A stretch of 21,457 nt of DNA. Origin: Caryophanales bacterium. Lineage in GTDB: Bacteria; Bacillota_I; Bacilli_A; RFN20; CAG-826. The notes under the pieces are model-generated. The model ran no database searches and had not been told where the DNA came from. It saw only the letters and a program-made list of their open reading frames with translations. The translations under genes were made by a program, and so were the position numbers. This document shows positions 1 through 7,131 of this stretch, piece after piece. Numbering within the stretch: position 1 is the first letter of the stretch; each line of letters opens with the position of its first letter. Location of the stretch: NCBI GenBank assembly GCA_028726925.1, contig JAQYPI010000135.1, forward strand, positions 1-21,457, in the 5' to 3' direction.

Positions 1-1
1 C

Positions 2-190
2 CATTCCCTCTGCCTCGACATGGAAACCGCCCCCTATGCCCAGATCGCCTACGCTTATTCCATTCCCTATGCTTCCGCCCGGGTCATTTCGGACGCAGAG
101 CACCCTGAAATCGAATATCCGAAAAACGTGGCGCGTGCTTCCGCCCTCGTGAGCGAGCTCGCCCTCAAAGCCGTCGAACTCTTTCGATAA
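2..190 (+). CDS. mtnN: 5'-methylthioadenosine/S-adenosylhomocysteine nucleosidase, C-terminal part
   Basis: Partial gene: the window begins inside it, and the last 62 codons run to a TAA. The enzyme cleaves adenine from MTA and SAH in methionine salvage and methyl-cycle detoxification. The visible part has the two active-site landmarks of the family: LDMETAPYAQIA (usually VEMEGAAIAQVA, with the ribose-binding Met-Glu) and RVISDAEHP (usually RxISDxAD, with the catalytic Asp, here codon 31 of the fragment). The C-terminal helix ends normally. No hairpin terminator follows; an 83-nt gap leads to the gpmA promoter. The assignment rests on about a quarter of the protein, so another purine-nucleoside phosphorylase-fold member is possible but less likely. 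Confidence 0.8.
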   Translation, partial: HSLCLDMETAPYAQIAYAYSIPYASARVISDAEHPEIEYPKNVARASALVSELALKAVELFR

Positions 191-235
191 TTCGGTGAAG
201 CGTCCAAGTTTCTACCACTTTGCCCCTCGTGTCGC

Positions 236-266
236 TATAATGTCCTTCGGTTAACAACCGAAAGGA
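236..266 (+). promoter_or_regulatory. gpmA -10 box and palindromic leader with SD
   Basis: TATAAT lies at 236-241, with no good -35 at 17 nt (weak TTGCCC at 220-225). Directly after it is TTCGGTT (246-252), a 3-nt spacer, then AACCGAA (256-262). With one bulged base the pairing extends to TCC/GGA, so the right arm includes the SD AAAGGA (261-266; ATG at 274). Transcription should start near 247-249, inside the left arm, so a DNA operator is at least as likely as an RNA hairpin. Confidence 0.5.
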
Positions 267-273
267 ATTTTCA

Positions 274-981
274 ATGGTCAAACTAGTCTTGATTCGCCAC
301 GGCCAGAGTGAATGGAACCTCAAAAACCTCTTCACCGGCTGGACGGACGTCGAACTCTCCGAAAACGGAGTCAAAGAAGCCCACGAAGCGGGCATCCTCA
401 TGAAAGAAAAGGGATATTCTTTCGATGTCGCGTTCTCCTCTGTCTTGAAACGCGCCAACAACACGATGAATTATGCCCTCGAGGAACTCGGGGAAACCGG
501 GATCCCGAAGAACTATTCCTGGCGCCTCAACGAACGCCATTACGGCGCTCTCCAAGGCCTCAACAAAGCCGAATCCGCCAAGAAGTGGGGCGATGAGCAA
601 GTCCACATCTGGCGTCGTTCCGCCGACGTACCGCCCCTTGCCCTCACTAAGGATGACGAGCGTTGGCCGGGCAACCAAGAGAAATACAAAGCCCTCATTG
701 CCGCGGGCGAGATGACGGAAGCCGATTGCCCCCTCACCGAATGCCTTATCGACACCGCTAAACGCGTCAAGCCGTATTTCGATGAGAAGATCGCCCCGGA
801 AATCCACGCCGGCAAAAAGGTCTTGATCGCCGCTCACGGCAATTCGCTGCGCGCGATCGTCATGATGCTCGAACATCTCACCCCGGAACAAATCATCTCG
901 GTTGAGATCCCGACGGGCAAACCCCTTGTCTACGAGCTCGACGAGAAGAGCCTCGCCGTTCTCAACAAATACTACCTCTAA
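274..981 (+). CDS. gpmA: 2,3-bisphosphoglycerate-dependent phosphoglycerate mutase
   Basis: Cytoplasmic glycolytic enzyme interconverting 3- and 2-phosphoglycerate through a phosphohistidine. At 235 residues it is close to the usual size of about 230-250. The RHG motif is at residues 8-10 (LIRHGQSEWN, phosphoacceptor His9), followed by the family-specific NLFTGWTDVELSENG, Arg60, Glu87 in LNERHYGALQGLNK and the second catalytic histidine His188 in AAHGNSLRA. The NERHYGALQG and FTGW blocks separate it from broad-specificity histidine phosphatases. The start is set by AAAGGA 7 nt upstream and by alignment of the N-terminus. It is monocistronic: own -10 box upstream, strong hairpin terminator right after the stop. 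Confidence 0.97.
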   Translation: MVKLVLIRHGQSEWNLKNLFTGWTDVELSENGVKEAHEAGILMKEKGYSFDVAFSSVLKRANNTMNYALEELGETGIPKNYSWRLNERHYGALQGLNKAESAKKWGDEQVHIWRRSADVPPLALTKDDERWPGNQEKYKALIAAGEMTEADCPLTECLIDTAKRVKPYFDEKIAPEIHAGKKVLIAAHGNSLRAIVMMLEHLTPEQIISVEIPTGKPLVYELDEKSLAVLNKYYL

Positions 982-985
982 TCGA

Positions 986-1026
986 AATAAGCCGCGGGAC
1001 CTCCTGCGGCTTATTCATCTTTCTTT
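986..1026 (+). terminator. Rho-independent terminator after gpmA
   Basis: A perfect 10-bp stem AATAAGCCGC (986-995) / GCGGCTTATT (1006-1015) with a 10-nt loop begins 4 nt after the gpmA stop and is followed by the T-rich tract CATCTTTCTTT. The tract runs straight into the ATG of the next reading frame at 1027. Confidence 0.85.
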
Positions 1027-1368
1027 ATGGACTTCAAACAGTTTAGCGCCTCGTTAGGCGATTTCGTTCTCGGAACCCAAATCCTGAAGGGCAATCTCTC
1101 CGCCATCCTGAAACAAAAAGCTAATGGCCTCGATGATTTCCTCGTTACCGAATCCTTCCTTCACGCTTTCGGCCCTTCGATGGTGGAAGAACTCAAAGGC
1201 TTGGTGCAAGAAAAGGATTTCTTCTTGGAAGAAGTAGCATCCACCTTCATGGATCTCGATGATTTCGAGGAGTCCGAGCCGTTCGAAAACGCTTGCCGTA
1301 GGCTTTTGGAAGCGAAGAAGAAACTCTATTCCTTGAATCGAACCGTCGTTTCCAAACTCCACGATTAA
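1027..1368 (+). CDS. Hypothetical protein, 113 residues
   Basis: I do not recognise this family. The frame encodes a soluble, acidic, mostly helical protein without signal peptide or membrane segment: a helical N-terminal half (residues 1-60), an acidic stretch around 80-90 (MDLDDFEESEPFEN) and a basic helix near the C-terminus (RRLLEAKKKLYSLNR). Base usage at third positions matches neighbouring genes, supporting this strand over the shorter open frame opposite it (1054-1362). No SD precedes the ATG, and the preceding 40 nt are the gpmA terminator, so expression depends either on read-through or on an initiation site I cannot identify. A start further downstream is possible. The stop overlaps the end of the convergent transporter gene by 4 nt. 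Confidence 0.6.
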   Translation: MDFKQFSASLGDFVLGTQILKGNLSAILKQKANGLDDFLVTESFLHAFGPSMVEELKGLVQEKDFFLEEVASTFMDLDDFEESEPFENACRRLLEAKKKLYSLNRTVVSKLHD

Positions 1369-2522
1369 CGGGAGTACGGATAGTCAAAGCGAACCGTTAG
1401 GGAATATCCCTTCAAGCCTTGCTCTAGTTTCTCGAGCAGGGCTTTTTCTTTGGCCGCGTCGCTGCGCGACAAAAGGATATCCATGGAGATGGTCTTTTCG
1501 TCTTGCTCGAAATCATGGATCGAGGCCGTGGAATCCATTTCGTGGAGGATGGCCAGGGCTTTTCGCTTCTCTTCGGTCGCCCCTTCGACGGGATCGATGT
1601 GGATGACCGTCTCCGCGTGATAACGGGCATCGATTTCCTTTTCGATGCCGTTCACGATATCGTGAATCTTCATGAGGTCATTGCTCGCGGATACTTCCGC
1701 ATGCAAGGAAATGAAGGTCTTGGTCGGACCGTATTGATGGATGAGCAAATCATGGACCCCGAGAATTTCTTTGCGGGAGAGGGCAATCTTCGCGATTTCC
1801 TCGGCGTCTTCTTTGGAAAAGGCTTCCCCGATGAGCGGGTCCGCGGTTTCCTTGAGCATCTTGATGGCCGAAAAGATGACAAAGGCGGCGACGGCGATAC
1901 CGAAATACCCATCCAAAAAATTCCAGCCAAGGGTGATACCGAGAATCGCGGACACCATGACCGCCAAGGTCGCAAGGGTATCGGTGAAACTGTCGATCGC
2001 CGTGGCTTTGAGGGATGGGGACTGGATGGTCTTGGCAAGGGAAAGGTTCATCGCCCCTTGAAGGGCCTTCAGAAGGATTGAGATCGTAAAGATGGTGACG
2101 GAAACCCAAGAATAGGTGGCGCGGGCCCCTTCGATGATGCCTTCGACGGAACTCATGATGAGCTCAACGCCGGCGAACATGACGAGGACGGAAACCACCA
2201 TGCCCGCGATGTATTCCATGCGTTGATGGCCGAAAGGGTGCTCGGCATCCGCGGGTTTTCCCGCGACTTTGAAGCCGATGAGAGTCACGATGTTGCTAGC
2301 CATGTCGCCCGCGTTATTGATTGCGTCCGCGAGCAAGGCCATCGGGAGAATCCAGTTGTTTTGAGAAGCGAGGAGCAAGGCAAAAGTAAGTTTAAGGGCA
2401 ACCAAAATAAGGTTGATGAGGAACCCAAGCCAAGCTCCGAGTATCCCGTGTTTGGTGCGAACTTCCTCGGATGCGAGATTCTGGTAATCGGGAATGAACC
2501 AGCGGCGAAGCAATGTCATCAT
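1365..2522 (-). CDS. Cation diffusion facilitator family metal transporter
   Basis: Membrane antiporter that exports divalent metal (zinc, iron, manganese or cobalt) in exchange for protons. From the ATG at 2522 it has 385 residues. It starts MMTLLRRWFIPDYQN, has six predicted transmembrane helices, the metal-site motif of helix II (ALLADAINNAGDMAS, replacing the usual HSLxDxxxD), HPFGHQRMEY after helix III, and the helix V pair SFTDTLATLAV, followed by a cytoplasmic ferredoxin-like domain (IHQYGPTKTFISLHAEV, TVIHIDP). The HxxxD of helix II and V reads DxxxD/DxxxD here, as in manganese/iron-type members, so metal choice is uncertain. An upstream extension to 2606 is possible but would cross the promoter; a -10-like TAGACT ends 7 nt before ATG 2522 with no spaced SD. 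It is divergent from the haemolysin-III gene. Confidence 0.9.
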   Translation of the reverse strand: MMTLLRRWFIPDYQNLASEEVRTKHGILGAWLGFLINLILVALKLTFALLLASQNNWILPMALLADAINNAGDMASNIVTLIGFKVAGKPADAEHPFGHQRMEYIAGMVVSVLVMFAGVELIMSSVEGIIEGARATYSWVSVTIFTISILLKALQGAMNLSLAKTIQSPSLKATAIDSFTDTLATLAVMVSAILGITLGWNFLDGYFGIAVAAFVIFSAIKMLKETADPLIGEAFSKEDAEEIAKIALSRKEILGVHDLLIHQYGPTKTFISLHAEVSASNDLMKIHDIVNGIEKEIDARYHAETVIHIDPVEGATEEKRKALAILHEMDSTASIHDFEQDEKTISMDILLSRSDAAKEKALLEKLEQGLKGYSLTVRFDYPYSR

Positions 2523-2529
2523 AGGCCTA

Positions 2530-2558
2530 AGTCTAGACACGGGATTGGAGTAAATCAA
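2530..2558 (-). promoter_or_regulatory. Promoter of the CDF transporter gene, leaderless type
   Basis: On the minus strand TTGATT (2558-2553) and TAGACT (2535-2530) are separated by exactly 17 nt; each matches its consensus at four of six positions. The -10 ends 7 nt before the ATG at 2522, so the transcript would begin at or next to the start codon. Confidence 0.45.
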
Positions 2559-2587
2559 TTTTAACAAAAATGGGTAACTCGTTTCGA

Positions 2588-2643
2588 AAACTAGATTACT
2601 TGACAATGTGAACTAGTAATGTAAACTAGATGTCGAAAGGAGG
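2588..2643 (+). promoter_or_regulatory. Haemolysin-III promoter with AACTAG repeats
   Basis: A consensus -35 TTGACA (2600-2605), 16-nt spacer and TAAACT (2622-2627) drive the plus-strand gene. AACTAG occurs at 2589-2594, 2611-2616 and 2624-2629; the outer copies are part of an identical AAACTAGAT (2588-2596 and 2623-2631) exactly 35 bp apart. ATTACT (2595-2600) and AGTAAT (2615-2620) form an inverted repeat around the -35. A perfect-strength SD AAAGGAGG (2636-2643) lies 8 nt from the ATG. The layout suggests repressor binding across the core promoter. Confidence 0.65.
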
Positions 2644-2651
2644 ACCCAACC

Positions 2652-3323
2652 ATGTGCATCAATGACGTTGAATTGCCGCCGTATTCCAAGAAGATGGAAA
2701 TTTGGAATTCCATTACCCATTTCCTGGGCGTTCCCTTTACGATCGCTTTCGCTCCTTTCGCTATTTCCAAAGCCTATTATTCCACGGATATCCTGGGTCA
2801 GATTTCGGTGTACATCTGCCTCCTGTTCATGCTCATTCTCTACGCGGGTTCCGCTTGGTATCACGGCGCAAAACCTGGTCGTTTTAAGCGAGTTTTGCGC
2901 ATTTTGGACCACGATAACGTCTTTTTGCAGGTCATGGGCTCCTATCTTCCGTTCTGCTGGATCGCCCTTCGCGAACCGCAAAACGGAATCCCTTGGGGAT
3001 GGATCATTTTTGGGATTGTCTGGGGGTCTTCCATCCTTGGGATTATCTTGAATTCTATTAACATCGAACGATTCAAAGTCGTGTCCTATGTCCTGCAGAT
3101 CGTGGCGGGTTCCGTCATTCTCATCGCTTTTGGACCTTTACGCTCGGCCATTGGGCTGCCCGGGGTTCTCATGTGCTTCTTTGCCGGCGTTTGCTATTGG
3201 ATTGGCGCGGCACTCTACGCGATCGGGAAAAGGAAAACCGCCTGGTTCCATACCGTCTTCCACCTGTTCGTTCTTGCGGGAAGCATTCTCATGTTCCTCT
3301 CGATCTACCTCTACGTGCTTTGA
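2652..3323 (+). CDS. Haemolysin III (PAQR) family membrane protein
   Basis: A 223-residue integral membrane protein with seven predicted helices. Family motifs appear in order: NSITHFLG (residues 19-26, His23), SAWYHGAKPGRFKRVLRILDH (67-87, His71, Asp86-His87) and FHTVFHLFVLAGS (199-211, His200 and His204). These His/Asp residues form the buried metal site common to bacterial Hly-III and eukaryotic PAQR proteins. The haemolysin name comes from Bacillus cereus work; most members have no proven lytic role and a hydrolase or membrane-homeostasis role is often proposed. The start is fixed by a strong SD. It is divergent from the metal transporter, with which it shares the regulatory region. No clear terminator follows in the 54-nt gap to the next gene. 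Confidence 0.92.
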   Translation: MCINDVELPPYSKKMEIWNSITHFLGVPFTIAFAPFAISKAYYSTDILGQISVYICLLFMLILYAGSAWYHGAKPGRFKRVLRILDHDNVFLQVMGSYLPFCWIALREPQNGIPWGWIIFGIVWGSSILGIILNSINIERFKVVSYVLQIVAGSVILIAFGPLRSAIGLPGVLMCFFAGVCYWIGAALYAIGKRKTAWFHTVFHLFVLAGSILMFLSIYLYVL

Positions 3324-3361
3324 CGTTAGCGCGCGTGTTGTTTCCCCGCTCGGCGGTTTCT

Positions 3362-3370
3362 TGCTATACT
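3362..3370 (+). promoter_or_regulatory. Extended -10 promoter of the M6 protease gene
   Basis: TGCTATACT is an extended -10 (TGn plus TATACT, five of six matches). No -35 is found at the right spacing. The hexamer ends at 3370 and the ATG is at 3378, so the expected start point coincides with the start codon. No SD is present, suggesting a leaderless transcript. Confidence 0.6.
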
Positions 3371-3377
3371 CTTTTCT

Positions 3378-4970
3378 ATGAAAAGAAATCGTTTCGGAAA
3401 AATCTTCACCTTCCTGGCCGCGATGATCGGTCTATCCTCCTGCACCATTTTCGATTTGCTGCCCGGTGGCGGATCGTCCGCCGGCGATCCCAATGATTCC
3501 CGTTCCATCGGTTCATCGGATTTGAACACCGAGAACGTGCTCCCTTTTTCGCTTCGCGACATGTCTTTGTCCTTGCAATGTGACGTTCTCCCCGCGACGG
3601 GTGATTTGAATTTGCTCGTTTTGCCCATCGAGTTCACCGATTCCCCGTTCACTAAGCAAACTCTCACGGATCTCGAAATCGCCTTGAATGGCACCCCGGA
3701 AGAAACGGGATATTGGGAATCGGTATCCTCTTTCTACGAGAAGAGTTCCTTTGGCAAAAGCCGCCTCCATTACGAGATTGCCCCGATTTACAAGACGGGC
3801 CAAACCCAAAAGGCCCTTTGGTCTTCCCACGTCAGCAAAACCTATAACGGATATACCTCCGACAATGCCGCGGGCGTCATCGGAGATGCTTACAACGATT
3901 ACATCGCGAAACAAGGAAACAATTCCACGATGAAGTTTGATTCCGACCAAAACGGGTGGATCGATGGCGTCGTCGCGATTTATTCTGGCCACAACTGCAC
4001 GAACATGAGGGAAACCTACGACATGGATGCCATGTTCTATTGGGCTTACACTTACTGGACCGTTGGGGCTTATGAAGAGGCCTGGACGCAGCCGAACCGG
4101 GCTTGCCCGACCCCGAACCTTTACATCTGGATGTCCTACGATTTCTTCTATGAGGCGACATCCTCCCCCAAGGTCGATGCCCATACGCTCATTCACGAAA
4201 CGGGACATATGTATGGTCTCGATGACTATTATTCCACCGGAAGGACTTGCCTCGCGGGAAGCCACGACATGATGGACGGGAATGTCACGGACCACGATGT
4301 CCTGAGCAAGATGCTCCTTGGCTGGGTCAAACCCCATGTCGTCACCGACCCCGAAACCATCGACATCCTTCCGAGCCAGACGAGCGGGGATTGCATCCTC
4401 ATCCCTGGGGAAAACTGGAACGGCACCGCGTATGACGAGTACATCTTGATGGAACTTTACACCCCAGAAGGGCTGAATGCCCTCGATTCCACGGTTCGTT
4501 ACCCTGGCAGGGAGAAGGCCTACACGAAAGCCGGGATCAAGCTTTATCACGTCGATGCCCGCGTTATGGAACTATCCCAGGATCTCCGGGGCAATTTGAC
4601 CTACGCCTATTTGAAAGATCCCCAAAGTGGCATGAAGGAGAACACGAGCAAGAACGCCTATGGCTATTCCATCGCGGCGAGCAACTGCTACAAACAATCC
4701 TGGGAGGCCACCGGCTATAGCGACGATTACGCCTTCATTCACATGATCGAAGCGAACAACGTCTATTCGTTCGCGACGGGATCGGCCGGGACGAACGCGG
4801 CCTTGTTCACGGAATATTCCTTCTCGTTCAAGGATTACCGCAAATTCTTCTTGAAGCGCGATTCGACCAAGACTGAGGCGGTTTTCAATAGCGGGAACCG
4901 TTTCCCTTACAAGGTCTATTTCAACGTCGTGGATTCTTATGGCGCGACGATTCGCGTCGAATCCATCTAA
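3378..4970 (+). CDS. M6-type metalloprotease lipoprotein
   Basis: A 530-residue secreted, membrane-anchored zinc protease. The N-terminus is a lipoprotein signal (basic MKRNRFGK, hydrophobic core, lipobox LSSC with Cys22), followed by a Gly/Ser/Asp linker to about residue 55. The catalytic domain has the M6 pattern: opening strand LNLLVLPIEFTD (78-89), WESVSSFYEKSSFGK (113-127), an EF-hand-like loop DSDQNGWID (188-196), and the zinc site HETGHMYGLDDYY (His273, Glu274, His277 with Asp283 as likely third ligand), then CLAGSHDMMDG, equivalent to the downstream DxMxG turn. The remaining 200 residues are probably beta-rich. It resembles immune-inhibitor-A-like M6 proteases but lacks their long propeptide. 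The smpB ATG follows the stop by 15 nt, so the genes may be co-transcribed. Substrate is unknown. Confidence 0.88.
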   Translation: MKRNRFGKIFTFLAAMIGLSSCTIFDLLPGGGSSAGDPNDSRSIGSSDLNTENVLPFSLRDMSLSLQCDVLPATGDLNLLVLPIEFTDSPFTKQTLTDLEIALNGTPEETGYWESVSSFYEKSSFGKSRLHYEIAPIYKTGQTQKALWSSHVSKTYNGYTSDNAAGVIGDAYNDYIAKQGNNSTMKFDSDQNGWIDGVVAIYSGHNCTNMRETYDMDAMFYWAYTYWTVGAYEEAWTQPNRACPTPNLYIWMSYDFFYEATSSPKVDAHTLIHETGHMYGLDDYYSTGRTCLAGSHDMMDGNVTDHDVLSKMLLGWVKPHVVTDPETIDILPSQTSGDCILIPGENWNGTAYDEYILMELYTPEGLNALDSTVRYPGREKAYTKAGIKLYHVDARVMELSQDLRGNLTYAYLKDPQSGMKENTSKNAYGYSIAASNCYKQSWEATGYSDDYAFIHMIEANNVYSFATGSAGTNAALFTEYSFSFKDYRKFFLKRDSTKTEAVFNSGNRFPYKVYFNVVDSYGATIRVESI

Positions 4971-4985
4971 AACCGAGGAGCGTCG

Positions 4986-5462
4986 ATGAGCAAAAAGAGC
5001 GGCAAGGATGTTTTGCTTGAGAACCGGAAAGCCCGGTTTCTCTACTTTTTGAGTGATTTTCTTGTCGCCGGAATGGTTCTCACGGGAACCGAGATCAAGT
5101 CGCTTCGCCAAGGGAACGCGTCCCTTTCCGATTCATATGTCTACTTGAAAAACGGAGAAGCCTTCGTCGCCAACATGCACATATCCCCCTACAAAGAAGG
5201 GACCATCTATAACGTGGACCCCCTTCGCGACCGCAAGCTCTTGCTCACGAAGCAAGAACTCCGCCGCCTTGAAAGGGATCTCCAGGGAACGGGCATGACG
5301 GTCGTCCCGACCAAAGTGTTCCTCGACCGCGGTTACGCGAAAATGGAAATCGCCCTCGCGAAAGGCAAGAAGGCCCACGACAAAAGAGACGCCATAAAGG
5401 AACGCGAGGCGAAGGTGCGCATAGGCAAAGCGTTGCGCGATGGAAGAAAGGCAGACGAATGA
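4986..5462 (+). CDS. smpB: SsrA-binding protein SmpB
   Basis: RNA-binding partner of tmRNA that brings it into stalled ribosomes for trans-translation. At 158 residues it has normal length. Conserved blocks are ENRKARFLYF (12-21), the family signature GMVLTGTEIKSLRQGNASLSDSY (split over residues 29-51), FVANMHISPYKEG, DPLRDRKLLL, and the basic C-terminal tail EIALAKGKKAHDKRDAIKEREAK that enters the decoding centre. GAGGAG sits 5 nt before the ATG. It overlaps folC by 4 nt (ATGA), so translation is coupled. The gene for tmRNA itself is not in the window. Confidence 0.97.
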   Translation: MSKKSGKDVLLENRKARFLYFLSDFLVAGMVLTGTEIKSLRQGNASLSDSYVYLKNGEAFVANMHISPYKEGTIYNVDPLRDRKLLLTKQELRRLERDLQGTGMTVVPTKVFLDRGYAKMEIALAKGKKAHDKRDAIKEREAKVRIGKALRDGRKADE

Positions 5463-6676
5463 TGAACCTAAAAGAAGCGACCCATTATATCGAAAAGAGA
5501 CAAAACGAAGTATCTTCCGAATCCTTTTTTGCTTTTGCGAAGAAGACGAAATTAGCTTTGTCACGCCCCTTGATCCATGTCGCCGGCAGCAACGGGAAAG
5601 GCTGCACCTGCTTCTACCTCGCCTTGCTCGCCTCCAAAAAATACGGTTCTCGCTGCGGGACCTTGTTCAATTCTTTCGCAGGCGAGGCAAACGATGCCAT
5701 TTGGATTGGCGACCAACCGCTGAAAGAAGAGGAATTCCTCAAGAAATTCGAAGAGCATTTGCCGCTTTATGAAAAATACAACCTGACGGGTTACGAAATC
5801 CTCGTCGACATCGCCTATCGGGTCTTTGAAGAAAAAGAACTCGCCCTCGCGATCGTCGAGTGCGGCATGGGCGCTTTGGGCGACCCCTCTTTGCTAGATG
5901 ACCTCAAAACGGAACTCGCCATCATCACGAACGTGTCTCTTGAGCACACGGAATTCCTCGGCACGACCTTAAGCGAAATCGCCCTTGCCTGCTCCGGGGT
6001 CATCGCGAAGAAGAAACCGGTCCTCGTTGGTCCCATCGACGAAGGGTGTGAAGAAGCCTTGCGTTCGGTCTGCGCGAAGAAAAAGACATCCCTGTCCCGC
6101 CTCGATCGGCCCCATCTCCCCCATTTGGTGGGCGGCACCGAATTCGTCTTCGACTACCCACCTTACAAAAACATCGCGATTGCCACCACGGCCTTCTATG
6201 AGGTCGGGGACGCGATTTTGGCGCTAGAAGCGAACAAAATCTGCCCGCTTCTTGGGCTGACGGAAGAAGAGATCCGGGAAGCCTGGAAAGGGAAGAATCA
6301 TCCCTTGCACTGCGAACGCAAAGGCGACTTTGTCTTTGATGTCGCGGAAAACCCCGCCGCCATCGAGATGCTTTGCCGCAGCTTCCCCACGCTTGGCCGC
6401 GGGAAGCCGGTCCACGTTCTCTTCGCCGCGAAGGACACCGCGAATATCTCGGTGATGCTCCCCTTGCTGGACGATAACGCGAAAACGGTTGTTCTGACCT
6501 CTTTCGAAGGCGAAGGCGCCCGAGACGAGATGGGTTTCGCGCTTTACACGGAAGACCACGAATACATCGAGAATCCCCTCATGGCCCTCATGAATCTATC
6601 GATGCGTTTCCCTGGTGAAACGATTCTCATCACGGGGAATCGTGTCTTCGTCACCTCGCTTTGGAGGACGTTATGA
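5459..6676 (+). CDS. folC: Folylpolyglutamate synthase-like ligase (divergent FolC)
   Basis: ATP-dependent Mur-ligase-superfamily enzyme, 405 residues. FolC normally adds glutamate to folates, or to dihydropteroate in bifunctional forms. The P-loop IHVAGSNGKGCT (39-50) closely follows HVAGTNGKGST, and ITNVSLEHTEFLGTTLSEIA (156-174, His163) is a clear FolC/MurE-type block. Other hallmarks are eroded: the TSPHL-ERI segment reads TLFNSFAGEANDAIW, EVGLGGRLDATN reads ECGMGALGDPSLLDD, and the DGAHNP motif near the C-terminal domain reads DVAENP (294-299), replacing the usual His. It may therefore be a fast-evolving FolC or a related ligase with another substrate. AAAGG 7 nt upstream supports 5459; the adjacent ATG 5462 is an alternative. 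The 4-nt overlaps on both sides place it in the smpB operon. Confidence 0.82.
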   Translation: MMNLKEATHYIEKRQNEVSSESFFAFAKKTKLALSRPLIHVAGSNGKGCTCFYLALLASKKYGSRCGTLFNSFAGEANDAIWIGDQPLKEEEFLKKFEEHLPLYEKYNLTGYEILVDIAYRVFEEKELALAIVECGMGALGDPSLLDDLKTELAIITNVSLEHTEFLGTTLSEIALACSGVIAKKKPVLVGPIDEGCEEALRSVCAKKKTSLSRLDRPHLPHLVGGTEFVFDYPPYKNIAIATTAFYEVGDAILALEANKICPLLGLTEEEIREAWKGKNHPLHCERKGDFVFDVAENPAAIEMLCRSFPTLGRGKPVHVLFAAKDTANISVMLPLLDDNAKTVVLTSFEGEGARDEMGFALYTEDHEYIENPLMALMNLSMRFPGETILITGNRVFVTSLWRTL

Positions 6677-6843
6677 AAAAGGAAGAAAACGAGCCGCAGA
6701 TCGACGAATCGCTGCTGACCCCTGCCCAAAAGGAAGAGATGAAGCACTCGGGCGTCAACGTTCCCTCTCTCATCTTTTTCGGCGTCCTTCTCTTGCTGAT
6801 CGTGGCTTGTCTCATCGTCATCGCCGTCTTGCCCAAAGCTTGA
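6673..6843 (+). CDS. Small single-pass membrane protein, 56 residues
   Basis: A short acidic, charged N-terminal half (about 30 residues, KKEENEPQIDESLLTPAQKEE) precedes one strong hydrophobic helix VPSLIFFGVLLLLIVACLIV (about residues 30-49) and a short basic tail. The N-terminus is probably cytoplasmic or outside depending on charge balance; I do not recognise the family. The ATG at 6673 overlaps the folC stop in an ATGA arrangement and has GGAGGA (6663-6668) 4 nt upstream, which favours it over the in-frame TTG at 6661. It is the last gene of the smpB-folC operon. Coupled translation and the clean transmembrane pattern argue that it is real. Confidence 0.7.
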   Translation: MKKEENEPQIDESLLTPAQKEEMKHSGVNVPSLIFFGVLLLLIVACLIVIAVLPKA

Positions 6844-6953
6844 TTCTCCGGCTCCCTTCGTGGCTATTTTTAAAAACCCGGACAGTGTATATCCTCCTGC
6901 CCTTGCGCGCCTTTGCCCAGCCCTTAAAATACTTGTTCAAAGGGTAGAGCGAT

Positions 6954-7100
6954 ATGGATGACGAAAAGAAGATGAGCCGCAGCGACTACGAGGATTATCT
7001 AACCCTCGCTCTATCATCCGCGAATCACGAAGTCGTAAGCGACGCGATGCGGCAGCATTACGAAACGCCAATCACCCTCAATCAGCCGCGGGACAATTAA
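6954..7100 (+). CDS. Hypothetical small protein, 48 residues
   Basis: A short frame, ATG at 6954 and TAA at 7098-7100, encoding a hydrophilic acidic peptide beginning MDDEKKMSRSDYEDYLTLAL. No membrane segment or known motif is visible. Support: SD-like AAAGGG (6939-6944) 9 nt upstream, a possible -10 TAAAAT (6925-6930), and a terminator whose left arm covers its last codons, so that the stop codon sits in the loop. The 110 nt between the previous gene and this frame contain no other feature I can support. Confidence 0.55.
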   Translation: MDDEKKMSRSDYEDYLTLALSSANHEVVSDAMRQHYETPITLNQPRDN

Positions 7101-7120
7101 GTCCCGCATTTTCTTTTTCT
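7088..7120 (+). terminator. Rho-independent terminator overlapping the 48-residue gene's stop
   Basis: GCGGGAC (7088-7094) and GTCCCGC (7101-7107) form a perfect 7-bp stem with the 6-nt loop AATTAA, which contains the TAA stop codon, followed by ATTTTCTTTTTCT. Confidence 0.85.
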
Positions 7121-7131
7121 CAAAGTCTTAC

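Noticed and set aside
3346..3356. Small hairpin CCGC-TCG-GCGG after the haemolysin-III gene
   Set aside because: Only 4 bp and without a T-run, so not a convincing terminator.
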